A stretch of 46,159 bases of DNA from a virus, in IMG/VR virus record IMGVR_UViG_3300025101_000042, positions 1-46,159 of that record; one strand, written 5' to 3'. A program made the position numbers and the translations under genes. The notes below the pieces were generated by a model, which was given only the letters and a program-made list of their open reading frames with translations, did not search any database and had not been told where the DNA came from. Below are positions 8,716 through 18,487 of the stretch, piece by piece; the first letter of the stretch is position 1; each line of letters begins with the position of its first letter.

Positions 8716-9831
8716 ATGAAATACAATACACTTAGAGATTATATGGGAGGCGGTCGTAATATGCCCATGTCCTACCAAAGAGGAGGTAGGGGAGCCAGAG
8801 CTATAATAGGTGGTGCTGGTCTCAGCAGAGGCTATAGAGACTTGCAAGATAAGCTTGCAGATATGCAAACAAAAGCAACTAGTGCAAGAGATAGAATTTT
8901 AGGTTTTGGCAAGGCAGGAGCAGGTTTATTAAGTTTAGCGGCTCCGTATATATTAAATGCTGTTTTGCCTCCCGGAGTAGGTTTAATTGGAACTTCTTTA
9001 GCAAAAGGAGCTTTAGCTGGAATTGGTAAATTTGCAGGAGAAAAACTAGGAGATGCCACAGCAGAAGATGTAGAAGCTGGAGAAAGCACAGGTTTTGGAA
9101 CTAAGGCAAAACAAGATATAGAAGACTATAGAGAAAGCTTAGGGGAAGGGTCTGCTGGTAGAGCCTTAGGAACTTTTGCTAGTACAGCTTTGATGGCTGG
9201 CTTAGGGGAGTACGGTAAAAGAGCCTTGTCTGGAAAAGCCGCAACTGGGTCACTAGGTCTTACAGATGCTCCTAGCTTAGATACTGGGGCAATACCAAGT
9301 GAAGCACCTAAGTTATTTGGTGGAGAAGGGTTAATGGGTGGTGTAAATTTAGAAGCACCATCAATAGATACCTCTGGCTTTATGCCATCTAATATAGAAA
9401 CTAGGTTTGCAATAGACCAACTAGACCCAAATGAAATATTAGGAAATTTAGGTTACTCAACAAACACTCCAGATTCTGCAAGACAATATTTTATGGAGGA
9501 CATGCTAGGCTATGGAATGCCTAATCAAAGTATGGACTTAGCTGGTTTAATGGCAGGAGGTATGATGCCTAAGTATGCTAAAGGCGGTCAGTTAAAACAA
9601 GTACCTGAAGGTAATAGAGGTTTGGCAAAGTTACCTGAGGCAGTTAGAAATAAAATGGGATACATGATGCAAGGTGGTATGATGGATGACTATATGGGTG
9701 GAGGAATGATGGATATGTATATGTATGGTGGCATGGCTAAGAAGAAAAAGAAGTCTGGATATATGGGTGGTGGAATGACTATGGGAAGAGGATTGATAGA
9801 CATGATGCCTTTTAAAAGGAGAATAGTATAA
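8716..9831 (+). CDS. internal virion protein with Gly/Met-rich C-terminus
   Basis: 371 residues. The first part has small-residue-rich hydrophobic helices (AGLLSLAAPYILNAVLPPGVGLIGTSLAKGALAGIGKFAGE) that could enter a membrane during DNA ejection. The last ~90 residues are extremely Gly/Met rich (GYMMQGGMMDDYMGGGMM) with a KKKKK patch. The stop overlaps the next ATG (TAATG). The next product starts with a motif that in many phages follows this kind of Gly-rich tail in one chain. Confidence 0.65.
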   Translation: MKYNTLRDYMGGGRNMPMSYQRGGRGARAIIGGAGLSRGYRDLQDKLADMQTKATSARDRILGFGKAGAGLLSLAAPYILNAVLPPGVGLIGTSLAKGALAGIGKFAGEKLGDATAEDVEAGESTGFGTKAKQDIEDYRESLGEGSAGRALGTFASTALMAGLGEYGKRALSGKAATGSLGLTDAPSLDTGAIPSEAPKLFGGEGLMGGVNLEAPSIDTSGFMPSNIETRFAIDQLDPNEILGNLGYSTNTPDSARQYFMEDMLGYGMPNQSMDLAGLMAGGMMPKYAKGGQLKQVPEGNRGLAKLPEAVRNKMGYMMQGGMMDDYMGGGMMDMYMYGGMAKKKKKSGYMGGGMTMGRGLIDMMPFKRRIV

Positions 9832-10910
9832 TGGCACAATCAGATAATATAGGCCCAGTTATGCTTAAAAGCGGAGAGTATGTTGTTCGTAAAGAAGCTG
9901 TAGATAAACTAGGAAAGAATACAATGGACATGATAAACAACGCAGATAGATTAGGATATGTGGGAGGTGGTTTAGTACCACAAGGTCAACATGGTCACTC
10001 TGCAATAGATGAACTATTAGCACTTAATACTTTAAATGTGCAAAGAAATACTGATATGACTAGGCAATCTGCTATGATGAACAAAGGTGGAATTAAACCT
10101 ATCATGAGTAAAGACGATAGTAACTACAGCATAGGAGTTGTAGATGAGCTAGCAAAAGCTTTATCTGGTTTTGAAGACATGGCTCCACTAATGCAGATTA
10201 GAAATGCAGGGAATAGAAAGCAAGCTTTATCTGATGCACAAGAAGCTGGGATGATAATGAGCAATGAAGATGCTTTAAATGCTTTAATGCAAGTAGCAAA
10301 TAGTTATTATCGAGACAGAGCAGATTCTAGCAATATGAAAGGAGTGCAAGGGTTTTCAAACGGTGGATATGGTAGCCAGAGTACCGAAGACTATCAACAG
10401 CAATATGGTAAATTTATAGAAGACGATGTAGAAAGAAGAAAATTTGAAGACCTGTATGGAGCTCCAGATGTAAGTGAGTTTTTAGAAGATAGAGATAGAT
10501 TCGGAGCTGATGCTAGAAATCAATTAATGAAGCTACAGCAACAGACTGCTGGTTCCTTATTTAAAGGAGATAGCTTAGCTAGTAGGGGAATAGTAAGAGA
10601 TTATGAAAGTAGAACTGAGAAATCTTTAGCAGATACACTAAGAACAAATCAAGAAGATGCTTTAAGGTACTTAGCAGATGCTGAAAGAAATCAAATGGAT
10701 TTTACACAAGATAATCCTTATGGAACGAATGAACAATACGGCCCTCCGGGTTCCCCTAACACAATGGGTACAACAATGGGTCAAACAATGAAAGGCTCAG
10801 ATGGTTTAAACTATAGTTGGAATGGTAATATATGGGAGCTAGTACCGGGTCAACCAGACCCAAATGATGTATACGGAGACCAAAGCGACTCTGATGTAGG
10901 AGGCCCTTGA
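9831..10910 (+). CDS. virion protein with GEYVVRK tape-measure-like motif
   Basis: 359 residues. The N-terminus (VMLKSGEYVVRKEAVDKLG...M.N) is the motif usually found near the C-terminus of phage tape-measure or internal proteins (AMLtpGEfV..k.Av...G). The middle is helical and acidic; the C-terminus is Pro/Gly/Asn rich (GPPGSPNTMG, ELVPGQPDPND). Probably an internal virion component acting with its neighbours during DNA delivery. Confidence 0.6.
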   Translation: MAQSDNIGPVMLKSGEYVVRKEAVDKLGKNTMDMINNADRLGYVGGGLVPQGQHGHSAIDELLALNTLNVQRNTDMTRQSAMMNKGGIKPIMSKDDSNYSIGVVDELAKALSGFEDMAPLMQIRNAGNRKQALSDAQEAGMIMSNEDALNALMQVANSYYRDRADSSNMKGVQGFSNGGYGSQSTEDYQQQYGKFIEDDVERRKFEDLYGAPDVSEFLEDRDRFGADARNQLMKLQQQTAGSLFKGDSLASRGIVRDYESRTEKSLADTLRTNQEDALRYLADAERNQMDFTQDNPYGTNEQYGPPGSPNTMGTTMGQTMKGSDGLNYSWNGNIWELVPGQPDPNDVYGDQSDSDVGGP

Positions 10911-10951
10911 TTGTATAGAGTTGTTAAAAAATTAAACACAAGGATTAAATA

Positions 10952-12457
10952 ATGGCAAGAGTAGTATTACAACAAGCACCTACAGGTTTAGATACCTTCT
11001 TAGAAGAAATATCAAAGTACGCTAGTCCTGAATATCAGCTAAGAAAAAAAGAATCAGAAAGAGCAGATGCTAGACTAGAGCTATCTAGAAGGCAACAGCA
11101 ACAAGTTGAAGAAAGATATGAAGACTCACTTAGACAGCAAAAGTTTAGCAATGACCTAGCATCAAAGCAAGAAGATAGACTTCAAAAAGCCGCAACTATA
11201 AACGAAGAAAACAACTTAAGAAATAGGGCTGATAAAACTTTTACAAACGCAACATCTGGTTTTGGAGTACAAGAACTTATTGATACTCCAACTGAGGCTT
11301 TTCTTGCGGATATAACAGACCCAAAAGAAAGAATGCTGGTTGAAAGAAGAGTTAATTCTTTAAAGACCAAAGCAGGTGCTCAGCGTACTAGCATAATGAA
11401 GTTTAAAGATGACTACAATAAAAGAAATCCTGACAATGAAATATCAGATAATACAGCTATGGTATTGTTTGGCAACCCTGAAGAACATGCTAGGCACTTA
11501 AGTAGAGTATACCTTGATAGAGATGCTGGAAAAATGAATGATATTCAAAAAGATCAAGTAGATTTTTTTACAAAAGAAATTGGAAGAATGTCAAAGGCTC
11601 TAACAGACTTAGAGACTAAAGAAGCTTCTCTTCCCGGAGTTGATTACAGTACTCAGAAAGAAGAGTTACAACTTGGTTTAGATAATGCATATTCAAAAAT
11701 AGAAAAAATTCTTAACATAAGTAGTCAAGGAGATAGTAGTGTAGATGCTTATGGTGGCAATTCTGTAAATCCTTATTCTAGAGTAGATGCTAAGATAGAA
11801 GAATTTAAGCAAAACCCAGCAGAAGTTTTAGCAAGAACTTTTAACACTCAAAATGTCAATGAAGATGACTATGACATTTTATTTGCAGATGACAATGAGA
11901 TAGGAGAAAATGTCCTAGCTCAAATTCAGGCAAATCAAAACGCAACAGATGATAGCGAAGTTGCTATTGATGGTGATTTTCCAGATGACTCTTCTGCTTA
12001 TAGTCCAGCTATAGTTCCAGAAAATTTATCACAAGAAGATAGAGAAGAACTTGATGTTCCTGCTTTTCTTTCTGGTTTAGGAATGGCTCAAGCTAAAACA
12101 CCTTCTAGAAGTAGAAAATCAAAAGACTTTGATGTTCCAAGAAACCTTAGAGATGCCAGAGCTGGTTCAGAGTTTTTAAAAGATAAAATAAAGAAACTTA
12201 GAAAGGACATAAAAACTTCAGAAACAGCACCAAATCCTCAGACAAGAAAGAATTTTAAAGAAGGATTGCCTAAAAAAATAGAAGAATTAAAAAAATTGTT
12301 TAGCTCTATTTACGACGAATCTACAGACACATTTTATGATGATAATAGTGAAGACATAAGAAGAAAAAGAGAAAGGTTTCCTGTATTAAAAGACAAGCCT
12401 TTGTCTTACAGAGAGCTTTTAGGAGATGACTTAATTAAATTTATCAGCTCTTTATAA
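10952..12457 (+). CDS. internal virion protein, coiled-coil rich
   Basis: 501 residues starting after AAGGATTAAATA. Long charged helices dominate (about residues 20-85 and 200-250), with an acidic Ser/Asp-rich linker around 325-360. No enzymatic motif seen. Position between the motif protein and the 1244-aa protein is that of podoviral ejection proteins. It overlaps the next start (TAATG). Confidence 0.6.
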   Translation: MARVVLQQAPTGLDTFLEEISKYASPEYQLRKKESERADARLELSRRQQQQVEERYEDSLRQQKFSNDLASKQEDRLQKAATINEENNLRNRADKTFTNATSGFGVQELIDTPTEAFLADITDPKERMLVERRVNSLKTKAGAQRTSIMKFKDDYNKRNPDNEISDNTAMVLFGNPEEHARHLSRVYLDRDAGKMNDIQKDQVDFFTKEIGRMSKALTDLETKEASLPGVDYSTQKEELQLGLDNAYSKIEKILNISSQGDSSVDAYGGNSVNPYSRVDAKIEEFKQNPAEVLARTFNTQNVNEDDYDILFADDNEIGENVLAQIQANQNATDDSEVAIDGDFPDDSSAYSPAIVPENLSQEDREELDVPAFLSGLGMAQAKTPSRSRKSKDFDVPRNLRDARAGSEFLKDKIKKLRKDIKTSETAPNPQTRKNFKEGLPKKIEELKKLFSSIYDESTDTFYDDNSEDIRRKRERFPVLKDKPLSYRELLGDDLIKFISSL

Positions 12458-15400
12458 TGGCACAATTCGACCCAAACATGAGCAAAGAACAGCTTGTTAA
12501 TGACTTTAGAGCTGTTGATTCAAAGTATAATTCTATGAGTGATGACTTAGCCTATAAGGTTATTACTAGAAAATTTCCTCAATATAAACTAAGCTCAGAA
12601 ATGCCTGCTTACAACCCTAAGGATGAAAGCGGTATCATAGACACATTAGGAAATATATGGAAAGATGGGTACAATAAGTCCTTGCAGGGAATGGTGTATG
12701 AGATAACTCAAGGTAAGGAGAAGTATGACTTAGGTAACTATCATCCGGGTCTTGTGTCTGACATAGCCGCAGGTGTAGCCTCGTTCTTCCAGCCTCTTGA
12801 TTTTGCTACTACAGTTTTTGGAGGAGGTCTTGGAGGTGCGGCCGCTAAAGTTACGGCTACTAAGTACGTAACTAAAAAATTAATACAGAATGGAGTTAAG
12901 CCTCAAGTTGCTAGTAGAGCGGCTAGAATGGCTGTTAAATCAAATGCTCTAGCAAAAACAGCTACCTCTTCTGCAGGTGGAGCAGGGGCATTAGGCTTGT
13001 ACTCTGGAGCTGGAGAAGCACTAAATGAATATATATCAGATGGCACAGTAACACCCGGCAAGGTAGTAAAAGCTGGAGCTAAAGGTGCAGTTCTAGGTGG
13101 TATGACAGGAGCTACAAATGCTTTTTTAACTCAAAAAGGAGTAGGTGTACTTGGTAGAACATTAGCAGAAACTGGTGAGTTTGCAGTAGTAGCACCTGCA
13201 TTAGAAGGAAGAACTCCTACTACAGAAGATTGGATTCATGCAGGAGGTATGATACTAGGTATTAAGGGTGTAAACAAAGTAGCTACTACAGGTTTTAAAA
13301 AACTTAATGAGTTTAGAAAAGATGCAACAAAGCAAGAGATAACATACGAAACAGCACCTAAAGAATTAAACTTAGATGTAGAAGCAGGAAATGTTGCTAG
13401 GGATAGTTATGCTAGAGAATTATATAACAATATATACACAGATAGAAAAGGCAAAAGAGAAGTAAAGATACAAAGCTTTAATAGAGACAAGGGAGAGTAT
13501 CAATTAAAATTTTTAGATACAAATGAAATATCATTAGTAGATAGAGATGTTTTTTCAACATATTACAGAAGAAAAGAAAATGTTAACATATCTCCAAAAG
13601 AACTAAAAGATAAAAGAAAATCTGAAATAAGAAGTTTAGAAAACGAACTCAACCATTCGACTGAGCAAAAAGAACTTAATAGAGGATTAAATAGAGCATC
13701 TAAAGGAGAGCAGTCAATACCTAAAAGACTTGATGAAAATACTAATTCAGAGATTGTAAACTTAAGAGATAAATTAATAGTTGAAAAATACACTAAGAAA
13801 GCATTAGATGACATGGAAAAGAAAGGTGTGCCTATGCAGAAAGCTAGGTATAGTATATTCCTAGATCAAATGCTACCAGCACCAGCAAATAAATTATTAG
13901 ACATACTTAGACCTGCAAGAAATCAAGGTACTGTAAGTCCTGTTAGGAGGATGTATGTTGCTAAGGTAGATCAGTTTGTAGTAGATCAAAGACGAACTTT
14001 ATCAGAAACCTATGACCTAATGAGCAATTTTGGTTTTAATTCTACAAAGCCAACAAGAGAACAAGCTCAAAGACTTTCTCAAGCTATGGGTGTATCAGAA
14101 GCCAATGCTAAAAGTAAATACTGGGAACTACTATCAGATGCTGTAGAACAAGGAGTAGACATACAAGAAACAAGGTCTTATAGACAAATGTCAGACTTCC
14201 TATTTAATAGAGCCAGAGAATCTGGTGTAGATGTAGGCTATCTTCAAAACTATATACCTAGGATATTAAAGCAAGGTGTTGCTGAAAAAATATTTGCAGA
14301 CATATACAAAATATCTGAATTTGTTTCTAGAGAAACTGCTAGAAGTGGAGAGGATATGTTGGTAAAGAATTTAAAAGACGATTATATAGACTTAATTATA
14401 CAGGCTATGAACAACCCAGAAAGTTTTGCTAAGAATAGAAAGGGTGAGGCTAATTTTTTAAACAGGGTTATTAGAAATGCAGTACCATCTTTATCTAAAG
14501 AAACTAGAGAAGCTTATGATTCTATAATAGAAGGGGTAAAGAGTAGAGACAAGCTTGAAGAGCTTAGTCCATTTAAAGCTATGGCTCTCATGGGTAGGTT
14601 AACATATGGTGAAGTCTTTAAACTAGATGGGAACTTAGAAAAAGCTAGAACATACGAATTGCCTAAAAGTTTTTATGAAAGAGATATTAGAAAGCTTCTT
14701 GGTATATATTCTTCTAATGTAGCTAGGCGTTCAGCAGAAAGAAAAAATTTTGGAAGAGAGGGTAATATATACGAAAATCTTCTTAATAATGCTAGTGCAG
14801 ATGATGTTCCTATTATGAGAGAGCTACATAATCATGTTATGGGTACTATAGGATATAATAGAAGATACAACTTAAACCCGGGTATTAAAGACTTTATGCA
14901 AAAGGTTATGGAGTGGGAAACTTCTACTAAGATTGCATTAGGTACAGCAACAGCTATGAACCTATCTCAGTTTGCAATATCTTCTGCTCTATCTGCAGGG
15001 TATTGGAGGTTTACAAAAGGTACTTATAAGTACATGACGGATAAAAAATTTAGACAACAGGTAGATGCTTCTGGTGGTAACTTATACAAATATATAAATG
15101 AGATGATGGGCATATCCCAGCAAAGTGATATATCTAAAAAAGTAGTAGGTAGATTAACTGATATATCTCAGTTTAATAGAATAAACTCTATTAATAATAT
15201 ATTAGCGGCCGCATCTGCAAGAGTATTAATAGATGACTTAGTAGCTATAACATCTGGAAAAAGAGGCATAGGCCTAGGAAGGATGGGTTCTAAAAAATGG
15301 GCTAAGTCTACTTTAAATAAAATGGGGATAGACCATAACCAAATAAAGAAAGGCAAACTACCAAACTCTACAGTAATAAATGCTATGGGTAGATTTGCTG

Positions 15401-16191
15401 TTAAGACTCAGTTGCAGAAAGATATACTTGCTGACCCTCTTGTTTTAAATAGACCTATACTAAAACCTTTTCTACAGTTTAAATCATTTGGTCTTAGGCA
15501 GTATAACTTCATATCAGATACATTAAAATTTGACTTAGCACATGGGAACTTTATGCCACTACTTAGATTAGCGGCAGGTGGTATGGCTACAGGAGCAGTT
15601 GCTATAAAGGCAAAAGAGTTAATGAAACAACTAGCATCTGGAGAAAAAGCATATGACCCTGCTAGTTTCTTTGAAACAGATGGTCGTGAGATAGTAGAAA
15701 ACGTAGCGGCTATAGGAGCATTTGGTTTCTTAGGAGACTTTCTTATGGCAGGACTAGAAGAAGGTAGAACAGTATCAAATGCATTATTCTTTTTTGCATC
15801 TCCACCTTTTATGTCTGATATAGAAGAACTTGGTAAGTTTATATCTGCACTAGAAAGAGACTATAAAAACTATCAAGGAGACTTTATAAAAAGAGTTCCA
15901 TCTAGAGCTTTAAGAATGACAGGTAGTCCTTTACTTAAGGATGTTGCTAAACAAATAGAAACAAGAGGTATGAAACTAGATAGAATAGAATTTCTAAGAG
16001 GCAGAAGAAAGACTGCTATAATAGATTCTATTATAAATGCAGGTACTCAAGAGGCATACCAAAAAGCCTTAGAAGATATAAAGAATTGGAATAGTTCATA
16101 CCCTATGTTTCCCATCTTGGTAACAGATATAGATTACAAAGCTATAGTAAAAAGAAAGATGCAGAAAGCAAAGAAAAGAAAACAAGTTTAA
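12457..16191 (+). CDS. giant internal virion/ejection protein
   Basis: 1244 residues, the largest product in the window. An N-terminal region with small hydrophobic helices (residues ~105-270, including GGGLGGAAAKVTATK and AGGAGALGLYSGAGEALNEY) is followed by a long helical body. A C-terminal part has further hydrophobic patches (AAIGAFGFLGDFLMAGLEEG, NALFFFASPPFM). No lysozyme or transglycosylase motif seen. The size and place at the end of the structural operon match gp16-like DNA ejection proteins. It converges with the helicase gene, the two stop codons overlapping by 4 bases. Confidence 0.7.
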   Translation: MAQFDPNMSKEQLVNDFRAVDSKYNSMSDDLAYKVITRKFPQYKLSSEMPAYNPKDESGIIDTLGNIWKDGYNKSLQGMVYEITQGKEKYDLGNYHPGLVSDIAAGVASFFQPLDFATTVFGGGLGGAAAKVTATKYVTKKLIQNGVKPQVASRAARMAVKSNALAKTATSSAGGAGALGLYSGAGEALNEYISDGTVTPGKVVKAGAKGAVLGGMTGATNAFLTQKGVGVLGRTLAETGEFAVVAPALEGRTPTTEDWIHAGGMILGIKGVNKVATTGFKKLNEFRKDATKQEITYETAPKELNLDVEAGNVARDSYARELYNNIYTDRKGKREVKIQSFNRDKGEYQLKFLDTNEISLVDRDVFSTYYRRKENVNISPKELKDKRKSEIRSLENELNHSTEQKELNRGLNRASKGEQSIPKRLDENTNSEIVNLRDKLIVEKYTKKALDDMEKKGVPMQKARYSIFLDQMLPAPANKLLDILRPARNQGTVSPVRRMYVAKVDQFVVDQRRTLSETYDLMSNFGFNSTKPTREQAQRLSQAMGVSEANAKSKYWELLSDAVEQGVDIQETRSYRQMSDFLFNRARESGVDVGYLQNYIPRILKQGVAEKIFADIYKISEFVSRETARSGEDMLVKNLKDDYIDLIIQAMNNPESFAKNRKGEANFLNRVIRNAVPSLSKETREAYDSIIEGVKSRDKLEELSPFKAMALMGRLTYGEVFKLDGNLEKARTYELPKSFYERDIRKLLGIYSSNVARRSAERKNFGREGNIYENLLNNASADDVPIMRELHNHVMGTIGYNRRYNLNPGIKDFMQKVMEWETSTKIALGTATAMNLSQFAISSALSAGYWRFTKGTYKYMTDKKFRQQVDASGGNLYKYINEMMGISQQSDISKKVVGRLTDISQFNRINSINNILAAASARVLIDDLVAITSGKRGIGLGRMGSKKWAKSTLNKMGIDHNQIKKGKLPNSTVINAMGRFAVKTQLQKDILADPLVLNRPILKPFLQFKSFGLRQYNFISDTLKFDLAHGNFMPLLRLAAGGMATGAVAIKAKELMKQLASGEKAYDPASFFETDGREIVENVAAIGAFGFLGDFLMAGLEEGRTVSNALFFFASPPFMSDIEELGKFISALERDYKNYQGDFIKRVPSRALRMTGSPLLKDVAKQIETRGMKLDRIEFLRGRRKTAIIDSIINAGTQEAYQKALEDIKNWNSSYPMFPILVTDIDYKAIVKRKMQKAKKRKQV

Positions 16192-17519
16192 AAAGGCTTA
16201 GGTGTACCGTTTACATCATCTCCTCTTTCTCTTGCTAATGATACTGCCTCAGCTTCTGAATTAGTAACCAAGCAACTATTACCATGATACCCAACCTCGC
16301 AAGAGTTGGTGCTACCATATCTATTTTTAGCCACTATAAGCTCCAAGAAACAATCACTATTACCATCATCACCATATCTAGATACCCAAGGATAATGAGA
16401 GAATACAACTATCTCTGCATCTTGCTCTAAGTTACCAGACTCAGCTAGGTCAGATAGTCTAGGTATCCTATCAGTTCTATGCTCCATATTCCTATTCATC
16501 TGAGACACTAGTATCACAGACATATCCTGTGCCTTAGCTAACCACTTATAACTACGGCTAACATCTCCTATCTTTAATCGTAAATCTCTTCTGTCATTTG
16601 CAGGGTGCTCTATCAAACCTATATGGTCATCTATAACTACGTCTGGACTGATAGCTTTTATCTCACGAAATGTGTTCTCTATATCTCTTACATCATCAAA
16701 CATAAATAACTTATCACTATAAACATCTGATATTACATTAGACACTTCAGATAACTCATCTCTATCTATATCTATATTGTTACGCAAGTTTCTGTATTGT
16801 AATGACTTAGACTCCATGGCTATAAACTTCTTCATCATCTCTGTATTAGGCATCTCTCTATTAAACATAGCAACCTTAAGTCCTTGGTGTACTAAGTTCC
16901 TAGCTATGTTAGCTGATACTGTAGTCTTTGCATTACCGGGTCTACCTGCTATAATAGTTATCTCACCTCTAGTCATACCTGTTATTACTCTATCTAATGT
17001 ACCTATACCTGTTTGTATCTGAGTAGTAGAGTTATATATAGAATCTTTTGTATCTTCTAGTAAAGAATGTATATCAAAAGTCTTGCTAGGCTGTAGCTTT
17101 ATTATATTACCTATAGTAGTATGTGCCTCTTCTAATAAGTTAGAGGTTTCAAGAGATGCATCACCTAAACCCTTTGATATATCTGTCATCTGATTGTACA
17201 GAACTCTTCTTAAATAATAAGAGTGTAGTCTCTTTGCATATTCTACACAGCTAGATGCAGACACAACCTTATCTAAAAACCCTGCTATCTCGTAGCTAGA
17301 ACTATAACCATCAACCTTACCACCTACCTCTTCACATATGGTTATCATATCTATCTCTTTGTTCTTAGAGTATAACCTGTCTATAGCAGTCCATACTTTC
17401 TGATTAAAACTAGAGTAGAAGAACTCTTTATCTGTTATATACTGCTTGACAGAATCTATATAAGAACTATCAGTTATGATGCATCCTAAAAATGCTTGTT
17501 CTAATTCAACACTTTTCAT
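16188..17519 (-). CDS. dnaB: DnaB-type replicative helicase
   Basis: 443 residues. The N-terminal domain (EQAFLGCIITDSSYID, residues 6-100) is DnaB_N-like. The ATPase core has a P-loop AGRPGNAKTT at 191-200, in which the usual Gly before Lys is Ala, a Walker B-like VVIDDHIGLI near 296 and VILVSQMNR near 335. It should unwind the fork as a hexamer and is the only fork enzyme in the window; primase and polymerase are not seen. It is the last gene of the leftward arm. Confidence 0.92.
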   Translation of the reverse strand: MKSVELEQAFLGCIITDSSYIDSVKQYITDKEFFYSSFNQKVWTAIDRLYSKNKEIDMITICEEVGGKVDGYSSSYEIAGFLDKVVSASSCVEYAKRLHSYYLRRVLYNQMTDISKGLGDASLETSNLLEEAHTTIGNIIKLQPSKTFDIHSLLEDTKDSIYNSTTQIQTGIGTLDRVITGMTRGEITIIAGRPGNAKTTVSANIARNLVHQGLKVAMFNREMPNTEMMKKFIAMESKSLQYRNLRNNIDIDRDELSEVSNVISDVYSDKLFMFDDVRDIENTFREIKAISPDVVIDDHIGLIEHPANDRRDLRLKIGDVSRSYKWLAKAQDMSVILVSQMNRNMEHRTDRIPRLSDLAESGNLEQDAEIVVFSHYPWVSRYGDDGNSDCFLELIVAKNRYGSTNSCEVGYHGNSCLVTNSEAEAVSLARERGDDVNGTPKPF

Positions 17520-17704
17520 CTTTTATTTCTCTCCTGTACTGTTAAGACTCTTATCATCTCATCCCACTTACTATCTCTTTCATCTCTTTTTCTTTGTATC
17601 TCAGGCCCCCAATTAGACATAAACTTTTCTATTGTTTTTTCTAATTTATCTAGCCTCTTTGAAAGTTCATCTATCTCGTAATAAGTTCCCTTTCTTTGTT
17701 TCAC
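17516..17704 (-). CDS. 62-aa coiled-coil protein
   Basis: 62 residues from GTG overlapping the upstream gene's stop (GTGA). A coiled coil (ELSKRLDKLEKTIEKFM) is followed by a charged segment. It sits directly before the helicase gene, overlapping it by 4 bases, so a helicase cofactor is possible. Not recognised. Confidence 0.55.
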   Translation of the reverse strand: MKQRKGTYYEIDELSKRLDKLEKTIEKFMSNWGPEIQRKRDERDSKWDEMIRVLTVQERNKR

Positions 17705-18072
17705 TTTACATCCTTTAATTTTGGAGGTAGCCTATCTAAGTTCTTTCTCTCGTACTCTTCTCTAATAGCTATTCTCTTGCTCTCGTTCTTTATCATACCT
17801 GCTAAGTACTTAAGACCGTAACCTTTTTGTAAGCTACCTCTGCTATCGAATCTTTTGATTGATTCTATTATTACATCGTTGTTAACGCCATCTATGTCTG
17901 CTAAGAAGCTAGCCTCAAGCACCTCATCTATCTTCCAATACCTAGACATCTTCTTTATCTGGTCATCTATTAGATTTAAAACCTTGCTAGGCCTAGATAA
18001 TCTAAGAGACTTTAACCTAATACCAGCTTTCTTAGCTGTTATATTACTATCACATAGAGGGCACTTAGGCAT
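17701..18072 (-). CDS. zinc-ribbon protein, possible helicase-loading factor
   Basis: 123 residues from ATG at 18072, preferred because GGAAG lies 8 bases upstream; a longer form to 18114 would overlap the neighbour more. The N-terminus has a CPLC pair as a half zinc knuckle, then a helical domain (YWKIDEVLEASFLADIDGVNNDVIIESIKRF, GYGLKYLAGMIKNES) reminiscent of primosomal/helicase-loader helical domains. Next to dnaB, so a replication accessory is likely; family not identified. Confidence 0.55.
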   Translation of the reverse strand: MPKCPLCDSNITAKKAGIRLKSLRLSRPSKVLNLIDDQIKKMSRYWKIDEVLEASFLADIDGVNNDVIIESIKRFDSRGSLQKGYGLKYLAGMIKNESKRIAIREEYERKNLDRLPPKLKDVK

Positions 18073-18487
18073 TACAATCTTCCAAGCCACACTCTCCTCT
18101 ATACAAAGGCACATTATTAAATAGGCTATGGTTTATAATAGTATTACCTATAGATTTATCAGCAAGTCCTAGTGTTTTAGTTTGATAAATCCTATCACAC
18201 TCAGAGCACTTTAGTATTGTACTATTTACACTAGACTTTCCCCCTGACTTGCTTTTATCTGTAATCTCTATCTTTGTGCAGTCCCAATCTACCCAATCAG
18301 TACCTAAGTAATATTCTAGTGACTGTATCTTTGCTATTGTTTTTGCTCTATACGCTGACGTAGTGTCTTGACTTCTGATACTAGTTCCATCATTCTTGTC
18401 ATTGATACTATAGCGTATATTTGTCCTCTTGATTCCTTTACTAATTGAAGGTGTAAATCCCCCATTTCCTCCGAAGGTTTCAGCCAT
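18065..18487 (-). CDS. zinc-knuckle protein overlapping the nuclease gene
   Basis: 140 residues from ATG at 18487 with AAAGGATA upstream. The N-terminal 50 residues are encoded in another frame over the 3' end of the nuclease gene (154-bp overlap). The C-terminal half has cysteines (LKCSECD and RGECGLEDC) that could bind one zinc. No family recognised. A later start would remove most of the overlap but has no equally good ribosome site that I can see. Confidence 0.5.
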   Translation of the reverse strand: MAETFGGNGGFTPSISKGIKRTNIRYSINDKNDGTSIRSQDTTSAYRAKTIAKIQSLEYYLGTDWVDWDCTKIEITDKSKSGGKSSVNSTILKCSECDRIYQTKTLGLADKSIGNTIINHSLFNNVPLYRGECGLEDCNA

